A program made the position numbers and the translations under genes. The notes under the pieces were generated by a model, which saw nothing but the letters and a program-made list of their open reading frames with translations, ran no database searches and was not told the DNA's origin. From NCBI GenBank assembly GCA_949130495.1, contig OX422221.1, positions 24,873,917 through 24,937,916 on the forward strand: a stretch of 64,000 bases of DNA, given 5' to 3'. Within the stretch, counting starts at the first letter, position 1. The number at the start of each line of letters is the position of its first letter. Below are positions 55,496 to 64,000 of this stretch, piece by piece. Source of the DNA: Sambucus nigra (taxonomy: Eukaryota > Streptophyta > Magnoliopsida > Dipsacales > Adoxaceae).

Positions 55496-58260
55496 GAAGG
55501 GTGACGAGGGTCAAGAAAAAAAGGGAGGTAGGAAAGGGACTAGTTTAGGAGGAGGTGAGTTGGAAGCAGAAGTCTAGGGCTCTTTGGCTTAGGGAAGGGG
55601 ACAACAACACTAAGTTCTTCCATAAAGCGGCTAACTCCCATCGGCGTTTTATCCATATTGGGAAGGTGGTTGTTGGGGGAGTAGAGTTCACCGAGGAGAG
55701 TGAGGTTCGTAGGGAGATCAGTTAGTTCTATGAGAGGATGTATACGGAGGTGGAGCAATGAAGACCGAAGATCGATGGGCTTCCAGTGGAGAGCATATCT
55801 GGGGAAGAGGTGACAGAGGAAGAAGTGGTCCAGGTTCTGAGGTCGATGTTCGGAGATAAGGCTCCTGATCTGGACGATTTCACTATGGATTTTTTCTAGC
55901 ATTGTTGGGAGGTTATCAGGGAGGATGTGATGGCTGTTTTCACCGAGTTCTATGACATGGGTTACTTTCTGCGGAGCCTGAATGCCACATTCGTTACTTT
56001 GGTTCCCAAGAAAGGGGGGGCTATGGATGTCAGAGATTTCTGGCCAATTAGTTTGGTTGGTAGCGTGTATAAGCTCATTTCTAATGTTCTGTCGATTAGA
56101 CTTAGAAGTGTGATGGATCCACTTATTTCGGATGCTCGGAGCGCGTTTGTGGGTGGTCGTGAGATCCTTGATGTTGCGATGGTTGCGAATGAGTGCATCG
56201 AGTCCAAGCCGGAAGTGGGGATCCTGGTATTCTATGCAAGCTTGATATTGAGAAAGCGTACGATCATGTGAGCTGGGAGTTTCTTCTTTATTTGCTTAGG
56301 AGGATGGGTTTTGGGGAGCGGTGGTGCAGGTGTATTAAGAGGTGTATTTTTTCTGTCAAATTCTCAATTCTTGTTAATGGGGTGCCTGAGTGGTTCTTCA
56401 AGAGTTCGCGTGGGCTTAGGCAAGGTGAATCATTGTCTCCATTCCTCTTTATTATGGTTATGGAGGTGTTTTCTAGGATGATGAGCAAGACGGTGGAAGG
56501 GGGTTTGGTTTCAGGGTTTTCTATTCGGAGCTCTTTTTCTCATCCTGTTGAGGTCTCTCATCTTCTATTTGCGGATGATACTATTATTTTTTATGGGGAG
56601 TCTTTGGATGAGGTGAGGTCTCTGCGGTTGTTTCTGGTGTGCTTTGAGGCTGTGTCGGGTTTACGAATCAATGTCGGGAAGAGTGAGATGATTGTCGTGG
56701 GTGAGGCTGGAAATGTGGGCTACTTGGCTCGTGTTCTTAGTTGTTGGGTCGGATCTCTCCCTTATACTTATCTTGGCCTCCCTTTAGGGGCTAAGTTTAA
56801 GTATTCTTCGATGTGGAATCCGATCCTTGAGAGGGTTCGGAGGAGGTTAGCAGGTTGGAAGCATGGTTTCCTGTCTAAAGGTGGTTAATTGACTTTGATC
56901 AAAAAAGTTTTTTCTAGCCTTCCGACATATTTTATTTCCATTATCCCTTTGCCTCGGCCTGTTGGCAAAAGGCTTGACAAGTTGATGAGGGATTTTCTGT
57001 TGAGAGGGAATGATGATGAGTTTAAATATTGCTTGGTGAGTTGGGATGAGGTGTGTAGACCGCTGATTAAGGGTGGGGCTGGGGTCAGGAGCTTAGCCCA
57101 TTTCAATATGGCTTTACTGGGGAAGTGGTTGTGGCTCTTTAATAGGGATGGAGGTAGATTGTGGAGTAGAGTGGTGGTCGCTAGGCATCAGGCAGGAACG
57201 TATGGTTGGAATCCCATTTTGGGGAAGGTTGCGCATGAGGTGGGGTGGTGTAGGTTTGTAGCGTGTGGGTGGGGGAGGTTCTCCTTGTTTACCTCCTTCC
57301 ACCTTCAGAGTGGGAGTAGGATCAGGTTTTGGAATGATAAATGGGGTGAGGGGGAATCTTTGGAGGTTCACTTCCCGAGGATGTTTAGGCTTGGGATTGA
57401 CAAAGATGGGTTAGTTGAGAATCTAGGCGGAGGGAAGGGATTAGTGAGGTGTGGGACCCAAAGTTTAGGAGGGGACTCCGAGATTGGTAACTGAAGGAGG
57501 CAGATGTGTTCTTCAAATGGCTGAGGTTGGCACCGATTCCGTCTATGGGGAAGATGGTTTGAGGTGGTCGTACTCTCAGGATGGCATGTTTTCAGTTCGG
57601 AGTTACTATACTGTCCTAAGGGGTCGCGGTGGTGCTTTTTTTCCCATGCAAGTCTATTTGGAAGTGACATGCGCCTCACAAGGTGTGCTTCTTTGTGTGG
57701 ATTGCGGCCAGACAGGCCATCTTGACTATTAAGGGGCTTCAGCAAAGAGGTAGGAGGATGGCCAGTAGATGTTGGTTGTGTAAAAAGGAGGAGGAGATGA
57801 ATAATCCCCTTCTTCTACACTGTGAGGTTACTAGGGATCTTTGGGATTTATTTTTCTCTTTAGGCCAGATTGCTTGGGTCATGCCTCATTCGGTGTGCGA
57901 GGTGCTAGCGGCGTGTAGGAGGCCTGGGGGTTGATCAGGACTGAGGGCGGTCTGGATGTTGGTCCATCATTGTATCTTTTGGACTATGTGGTTGGAGAGG
58001 AATAGGAGATGCTTCGAGGGGGTCGATCTTGATCCTCCTTGAATTCGGTACAGTTTTCTGTGACTTCTTCTTACTTGGTATAGGAAAAGACATGATTCAT
58101 CTTTGTCTATCCTTTTTGAGTTTTTGGAGGAATTCTAGGGGCTTGTGTTGATTGTGTTGGGTCTCGGTCCTTCGCTTGTTTTCTTTGTATACTTCCTGTA
58201 TACGGGATTCTGCCCCCTTAGGCGGGTTGTTTTATTGAATCATTTACTTATGAAAAAAAA
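55496..58260 (+). pseudogene. LINE ORF2 fragment (reverse transcriptase and zf-RVT)
   Basis: Continues the LINE frame interrupted at 44582. Visible are [20 protein letters not shown] (about 55570), the RT blocks NATFVTLVPKKG and RDFWPISLVGSVYKLI (about 55980-56080), LDIEKAYDHVSWEFL (about 56240), RQGESLSPFLF (about 56420), FADDTIIF catalytic block (about 56570), LPYTYLGLPLG (about 56760), and the C-terminal zf-RVT region (FVWIAARQAILT and CWLCKKEEE, 57690-57800). Several stops and frameshifts (55725, 55760, 55899, 56235, 56886, about 57480) break it. It ends near 58140, followed by about 110 bp of 3' UTR and the A run. Confidence 0.9.
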
Positions 58261-58560
58261 CGTGACAAGTCCAACTTTTCACGATCATTGATTATGAAAA
58301 GTCTGGGGGTGACAACTTAGTTGTCACAGACTTGTCACGGTAAAAAACCATGACAAGTTCATTAGACTTGTCATGATCCTATCATGGTCTTTGACATTAA
58401 CAAAATTTGTCACGGTGAAAGACCGTGAAAAGCCCATGACAAGACCAAATAAATTGTAACGGTCAAAAACTGTGACAAGTCCGTGACAAGTTTATTTGTC
58501 ACGGACTTGTCAAAAAAATTTATCGTGACAATTCTGGGCGGAATTAAAAAAAATGATGGC
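58261..58560. mobile_element. CACTA subterminal repeats (TGTCACGG family)
   Basis: At least eight copies of TGTCACGG / CCGTGACA / GTGACAAGTC in both orientations, directly after the LINE poly-A. They match the repeats at 3550-3746. This is read as the inner side of the CACTA end that starts at 44137. 58561-58882 is further AT-rich sequence with no gene seen. Confidence 0.6.
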
Positions 58561-58882
58561 CAGTATGGCCACTGCCACTGCCTTGCAGTATATTTGTACC
58601 TGTTATATCAAAATTGTACCTGTCCAAACAACATATATAAAAAAAATAGAAATAATATACTAAATCATGGCATATATAATCTATATAAAAAAAATATAAA
58701 TGCAAATATTCATATCCAAACCAACATGTACCAAAATCAAAGAAATACAAATACAATCCAATATCCAAATATCCAAATAAAAAGCTAAAAACAATGTCAT
58801 GAAGAAGGAGCAGGTCACAGGAGGATGGAAGGACACATGACATATGAATTGAGACACCCCTCAATATGTTGACCTCCTCATT

Positions 58883-59200
58883 CACTACACCAAAAATAGG
58901 AATCTGACATGGTTTAAAACTGTGCCAGATCAAATCTGGCACGGTTTTGAACTGTGCCAGAATCAGGTGTTCTAAAATCACTATTTTTTTCTGGCGCGGT
59001 TTAAAAGTGTGCCAGATTTGGCCAAACAGGAACACTTCTGGCACACTTTTAAACTGTGCCAGAATTTGATATTTCTGGCACACTTTTGGCACAGTTTTTA
59101 ACTGTGCCAGATTTAGCACATTTCGTAAAAATTTCGCACAGTTCAAAACCGTGCCAAATTTAGCACACTTTTGGCACGGTTTTGAATTGTGCAAATTTTT
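58883..59200 (+). mobile_element. Second CACTA left terminus with TGGCACGGTTT repeats
   Basis: CACTACACCAAAAATAGG is a canonical En/Spm terminus. It is followed within 20 bp by about ten copies of TGGCACGGTTTTGAAC / TTTAAACTGTGCCAG in both orientations up to about 59195. The opposite terminus is not in the window, so the element (or its remains) extends right, perhaps past 64000. The subterminal motif differs from the TGTCACGG family, so this is a different CACTA family. Confidence 0.75.
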
Positions 59201-59690
59201 TTTATAAAAAAGAAAAAATAATAATTATTTGAAAGCACGAAAATTCACAAATTGAAAATATTACACGTTGTTGATAAACTAATGTACATAAAAACTTCAA
59301 AATATTACAAGTCTTTAATAGTTCACAGGCCAAAAAAAAATGGGCAAAGTTTTCTCTATTTTATGGACATTCCAAAACCTGCTAATACAAAACCTGCCTA
59401 ACATAAAGCCCGCACAGCCACAAAATATAATAATTAACTTACAAAAGCCCGCATGGCCATAAAAGTTAACAATAAAACTACAAAAGCCCGCACGGCCATA
59501 ACACAAAAAAATAGAATCATGAATAAAGCCCTTGTTGTAAACCATTGAGTTCTCTGTGTGTTCCACATGAATAAATGACAATGATCAAATGTTATCCTAC
59601 AAAAAACAGGATACAAAAAAGATATGATATTAGTAACCCAGTAATTTACAAAAAAAACTTACTCAAACTAAAAAATTACTTATAGGAGTG
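59201..59690. other. CACTA interior, short GCCCGCACGGCC repeats
   Basis: A-rich DNA with three or four copies of AAAGCCCGCACGGCCATAA between 59405 and 59500. No supported gene. Confidence 0.5.
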
Positions 59691-59703
59691 GAAATTATCG
59701 TCA

Positions 59704-62345
59704 TATTCTCAAATCGAGAGACCCGGGACTACGCGGTCAGTTCGTACGAGTTACATTGGTCCCGTGGGAGGTGTCTGTGCCTCTAACGGGGATGTTTGGT
59801 GGCTGGTATAGGTTTTCACCCTTTAACGGCTTGTTTTTAAGTCTAAGTGTTGATTTTTACAAATTATCATTGTATTCTCAAACCAGGAGACCCGGGACTA
59901 CACGGTCAGTTCCTCCAAGTTACATTGGTTCCGTGCGAGGTGTTCGTACCTCCTACGGGGACGTTTGGTGGATGGTTTTGGTTTTCACCCTTTAACGGCC
60001 TGTTTTTAAGTCTAAGGGTTGATTTTTGCAAATTATCGTCATATTCTCAAACCGGGAGACCCACGACTACGCGGTCAGTTCGCACGAGTTACATTGGTCC
60101 CATGAGAGGTGTTCGTGCCTCTAATGGGGACGTTTGGTGGCTGGTTTAGGTTTTCACCCTTTAATGGCCTGTTTTGATTTTTATAAATTATAGTCATATT
60201 CTCAAACCGAGAGACCCGCGACTAAGCGGTCAGTTCGTACGAGTTGCATTGGTCTCGTGCGAGGTGTTCGTGCCTCTAACGGGGACGTTTGGTGGATGGT
60301 TTAGATTTTTACCCTTTAACGGCCTATTATGATTTTTATAAATTATCCTCATATTCTCAAAATGAGAGACCCGCGACTACGCGGTCAGTTCGTACAAGTT
60401 ACATTGGTCTCGTGCGAGGTATTCGTGTCTCTAACGGGATCGTTTGGTGGCTGGTTTAGGTTTTCACCCTTTAACGGCTTGTTTTTAAGTTTTAAGTGTT
60501 GATTTTTACCAATTGTCATTGTATTCTCAAACCGGGAGACCCGGGACTACGTGGTCAGTTCCTACAAGTTAAATTAGTCCCGTGCGAGGTGTTCGTGCGT
60601 CTTACGAGGACATTTGGTGGCTGGTTTAGGTTTTCACCCTTTAATGGCCTGTTTTTAAGTCAAAGTGTTATTTTTGCAAATTATCATCGTATTCTCAAAC
60701 CAGGAGACCCGAGACAACGCGATTAGTTCGTACAAGTTTCATTGGTCCCGTGCGAGGTGTTCGTGCCTCTAACGGGGACGTTTGGCGGCTGGTTTAGGTT
60801 TTCCCCCTTTAACGGCCTATTTTTAAGTCCAAGTGTTGATTTTTGAAAATTATCGTCATATTCTCAACCCAGGACTACGCGGTCAGTTTGTTCTAGTTAC
60901 ATTGGTACCGTGCGAGATGTTCATGCCTCCTACGTGGACGTTTGGTGGATGGTTTAGGTTTTCACCCTTTAACGGCCTGTTTTTAAGTCTAAGTGTTATT
61001 TTTGCAAATTATCGTCATATTCTCAAACCGAGAGATCCGTGACTACGCGGTCAATTCTGACAAGTTACATTGGTCCCGTGCGAGGTGTTTGTGCCTCTAA
61101 CGGGGTCGTTTGGTGGTTGGTTTAGGTTTCCACCCTTTAACGGCTTGTTTTTAAGTCTAAGTGTTTATTTTTACAAATTATCATCGTATTCTCAAACCGA
61201 GAGACTCGGGACTACGCGGTCAGTTCCTACAAGTTACATTGGTCTCGTGAGAGGTGTTCGTGCCTCCCACGAGGACGTTTGGTGGCTGGTTTAGGTTTTC
61301 ACCCTTTAACGTCTTGTTTTTAAGTCTAAGTATTGATTTTTGCAAATTATGCTCATATTCTCAAATCGGGAGACCCGCGACTACGCGATCAGTTCCTACA
61401 AGTTACATCTGTCCCGTGTGAGGTGTTCGTGCCTCTAACGGGGTCGTTTGGTAGCTGGTTTAGGTTTTCACCTTTTAACGGCTTGTTTTTAAGTCTAAGT
61501 GTTGATTTTTGCAAATTATCGTCGTATTCTCAAACTGGGATACCCGGGACTACGCGGTCAGTTCCTACAAGTTACATTGGTCTCGTGCGAGGTGTTCGTG
61601 CCTCCTACGGTGATGTTTGGTGGATGGTTTAGGTTTTCACCCTTTAATGGCCTGTTTTTAAGTCTAAGTGTTGATTTTTGCAAATTATCATCATATTCTC
61701 AAATCGGGAGACCCGCAACTATGCTATCAGTTCGCACGAGTTACATTGGTCCCGTGCGAGGTGTTCGTGCCTCTAACGGGGACGTTTGGTGGCTGGTTTA
61801 GGTTTTCACCCTTTAACGGCTTGTTTTTAAGTCTAAGTGTTGATTTTTGCAAATTATCGTCATATTATCAAATTGGGAGACTCGGGACTACGCGGTCAGT
61901 TCGTATAAGTTACATTGGTCCCGTGTGAGGTGTTCGTGCCTCTTACGGGACCGTTTGGTGGCTAGTTTAGGTTTTCACCCTTTAACGGCTTGTTTTTAAG
62001 TTTAAGTGTTTATTTTTGCAAATTATAATCATATTCTCAAATCGGGAGACCCGTGACTACGCGGTCAGTTCGTACAAGTTACATTGGTTCCGTGTGAGGT
62101 GTTCGTGCCTCTTACGGGACCGTTTGGAGGCTGGTTTGGGTTTTCACCCTCAAACGACTTGTTTCTAAGCCTAATATAGATATTTCCAAATTATCGTCAT
62201 ATTCTCAAATTGGGAGACCCACGAACACGCGATTATTTCCTATAAGTTACATTGGTCCCGTGCGAGGTGTGTGTGCTTCGTACGGGGCCATTTGAGGACT
62301 GGTTTGAGTTTTCACCCTTTAACGGCTTTTTAAGCCTAAATCTAA
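59704..62345. repeat. 169-bp tandem satellite-like array, 16 units
   Basis: Unit starts marked by TATTCTCAAA lie at 59704, 59873, 60042, 60197, 60352, 60522, 60690, 60859, 61018, 61187, 61356, 61525, 61694, 61863, 62032 and 62200. Most spacings are exactly 169 bp; three shorter units (155, 155 and 159 bp) carry deletions. Each unit includes GGGAGACCCGCGACTACGCG, GTTACATTGGTCCCGTGCGA, GGGGACGTTTGGTGGCTGG, TTTTCACCCTTTAACGGC and TTTTTAAGTCTAAGTGTTGA. Open frames across the array are just translations of the repeat. The last unit is the most diverged. Confidence 0.97.
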
Positions 62346-63714
62346 ATATGTTTTCTAATATTTCTAGCTGCTTTAATCAGACAACTATAACCACAAAATG
62401 AATCAATCAAACATGAACATAAGAAATTTACAAACCTGTGGAACCGGTGTGTCGATTTCACGAAAGCCTATAGATTCCATCGTCTTGCGTATCTCCGATA
62501 AAATCTACACGAAGAAAACATTGATCAACATATGAATAATTTTTTTACTTTCTCCCTCACTGTTATTTGAACTTTCAAATTACTCTCTCCATATAATATT
62601 ATCATGCACTTTCATACCAAATAAAACTATATACATACCCTTACTTTACGTCTAAGGTTTCATTTTTCTTCATCTTCCCATGAGTGATTTTAGCTACAAT
62701 TTCGACTACAGCCTTCAGAACATGATTAGAATAACCATATTAGAACAAGAGAGATCATAGAAAAAACTAATGTAGGAGTAGAACAACCGTTAGATTCGAT
62801 TTAAACTTTATTTGTATCGAAGTAATACAAGCTCTAACTATTATTTTAAGAACTCGAGTAAGTCACATTTCAAACCCTCTCAAACAGTGCAAATAACACA
62901 ATTAAAGGAATGCCTTAAACTATGAAAAGAAAGTAGAGACGAAATTTATTAAAACAAAAAAGAAGAGTACAACCGGACAAATAAACCCAAAATTAGAAAA
63001 AGGAAATAAACCTAAAGCCTTATAAGCATGACTACAATGATCAACAGTCTCAAAGTGAAAAGTGTCCAACTGATACATGTCATGTTGAGGCTATTCACTA
63101 TCAGTACAACTTAGAAAATGAATGGATGAAATTTTATACGAAATACAAATTCAAAAAGGCCTATACGAAATACAAATTCAAAAAGGCCACACATGTGGTA
63201 ATACCACCATTATATTTTAGTTAAATGAGGACTCAAGATAGTGCTGGAAGTTGTAGCAGTGCTTTAGATTCTCTCTTGGAATAACTCCAAGTGTACATAG
63301 CCTAGTCCTAGTTAACCAGCACTATGCTATATGGGGAAGTCGTGACTGTGACAAATTTAAAGTCTTCAAGATGACATTGACTTAATATACTAGGATGTTT
63401 AATAGAAACTAAGTCATAATTTATATTTCTAATGAGAAAATGCTCTTTCCCTGAAGATGAAGAACTCTACTTTTAGTTTACCAAGTGTTTAGGTGTATTC
63501 GAGCAATGCCAACATTTAAATGTGTTCACTGCAAGTACGACTCTTTCACACATGTTCAAGCTTCTTAACACTTTGCCCCATTCCACCCCAACCAAACTTT
63601 TAGGATGGTTTTCCTTCTTCACGGATCAGATTTAAGAAAAAGTTGCCTATCTGAAACCCAATTAATTGCCATTTCAACTAGAAAATTTGGTCTCCCTGCA
63701 AATAATATGCTTAC
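62346..63714. other. Possible further minus-strand exons, unproven
   Basis: No gene can be fixed here. On the minus strand, about 62520-62448 and 62718-62648 give open codon-like stretches (RKTMESIGFREIDTPVP; and VVEIVAKITHGKMKK) next to candidate splice sites. Their phases do not join cleanly. A short direct repeat, AAATACAAATTCAAAAAGGCC, lies at about 63140-63190. Confidence 0.35.
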
Positions 63715-64000
63715 CAGTTGGTCTAAAAAGCCTTGATTCACCATATATTGCCGTGAACACAAAGGTTTCATTTGTTCCCTATTAGGAAAAAAAGAATTTC
63801 CAAAGAGTTAAACCTTGGCACAACTGAATATAAAAAAAACAAAGAAGGATGAGAAATGTGGAGTAATAGGCTTTGCCTGTACCAATTTTCTATACAAATT
63901 TCATAAGACAATTGGAGACTTACTTGATACTTTCTCTTGGCAGTAGGTTTTAGGGGGCACTCTAACAGCCCACCAAATGCAGCACCTTTCATATATCCTG
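63715..64000 (-). CDS. Unidentified spliced gene, two internal exons (partial)
   Basis: Two minus-strand exons are supported: one from the window edge to 63924, and 63778-63715. The intron between them is 145 bp, begins GTAAGT, and ends in a T-rich tract and TAATAG. The first encodes GYMKGAAFGGLLECPLKPTA then KRKYQ in phase 0. The second encodes GTNETFVFTAIYGESRLFRP then T and ends in phase 1 at GTAAGC. The joined phase is open. I do not recognise the protein family. The upstream part lies outside the window and the next exon to the left could not be fixed. It may be a host gene or a gene of the CACTA element that starts at 58883. Confidence 0.45.

Larger units (their letters stand above)
44161..58260 (+). 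mobile_element. 5'-truncated L1-like LINE, split by Tekay element
   Basis: LINE segments are 44161-44582 and 55496-58260, joined in order once the Tekay element is removed. The left part covers the end of the endonuclease (SDLSPILL where the family has an SDH motif) and FRF-NMWLQEEDF. The right part covers the linker, reverse transcriptase, and the zf-RVT C-terminal region. It ends with a short A run at 58253-58260. Nearly all the endonuclease is missing, so it is 5'-truncated, as is usual for LINE insertions. Confidence 0.88.

Noticed and set aside
58544..59194. 216-codon minus-strand frame with repeated Cys/Lys/Phe pattern
   Set aside because: It is a reading through the CACTA subterminal inverted repeats; the periodic peptide reflects TGGCACGGTTT units.
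59756..61928. A series of similar open frames of 70-100 codons on the + strand
   Set aside because: They are translations of the 169-bp repeat. The same peptides recur in each unit pair, and stops come from unit length, not from selection.

Overview
The window looks like nuclear DNA of a flowering plant, most likely a dicot. It is AT-rich, its genes have GT-AG introns, and plant-type LTR retrotransposons, L1-like LINEs, CACTA elements, MITEs and microsatellites fill most of it. The host genes I can support are a fragmented cluster of plant caffeic-acid-type O-methyltransferase (OMT) genes, all on the + strand, and two exons of an unidentified - strand gene at the right edge. No tRNA, rRNA or CRISPR array was recognised. 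Species cannot be named from the sequence alone. || Layout, left to right. (1) 1-7415: a direct duplication (1-2367 and 4602-7415). Each copy carries the last exon of an OMT gene, and the second copy also has the preceding 65-nt exon. A CACTA-type terminus (to 3746), poly-C and AC tracts lie between the copies, and a 411-bp MITE sits in copy 2 only. (2) 7416-9240: A/T-rich imperfect repeats, a decayed OMT first exon (8566-8850) and a gag remnant of an old minus-strand Athila/Ogre-like element. (3) 11012-25315: a roughly 2.3-kb LTR of that old element, split by a well-preserved 12.0-kb Tat-clade Ty3/gypsy element (11070-23080, TSD GCGGG). The Tat element has 553-bp LTRs, one gag-pol frame with two stops, hairpin-rich spacer repeats, and two genes on the opposite strand, one of them spliced. 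(4) 25474-29380: a decayed minus-strand Ty1/copia element of the SIRE/Maximus type. (5) 33101-40785: OMT exons 1 and 2, with exon 1 split by a 3650-bp solo LTR (TSD TTTGT). The first intron holds a Harbinger-like MITE with a 243-bp hairpin. (6) 44137-58560: a three-layer nest in which a CACTA end is split by a 5'-truncated LINE, itself split by a complete 10.9-kb Tekay/Del-like chromovirus (44583-55495). (7) 58883 to the end: a second CACTA terminus with its own subterminal repeats, a 16-unit array of 169-bp monomers, then the partial spliced minus-strand gene. || How it fits together. The OMT exons agree in phase and sequence with one ancestral four-exon gene: exon 1 ends after the TG of a Trp codon, exon 2 ends in phase 1, exon 3 starts with the matching GT and exon 4 starts in phase 0. 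No complete copy is present, so this appears to be a tandem OMT array broken up by transposons. The most unusual content is the antisense gene pair inside the Tat element, whose two predicted coiled-coil proteins share a C-terminal Gly/Trp module. Next come the GATC/GTCGAC/TTCGAA palindrome clusters in three different LTR families, the TAG-only pattern of premature stops in the Tekay element, and the 169-bp array beside a CACTA end. All calls are by eye; no alignment or database search was run.
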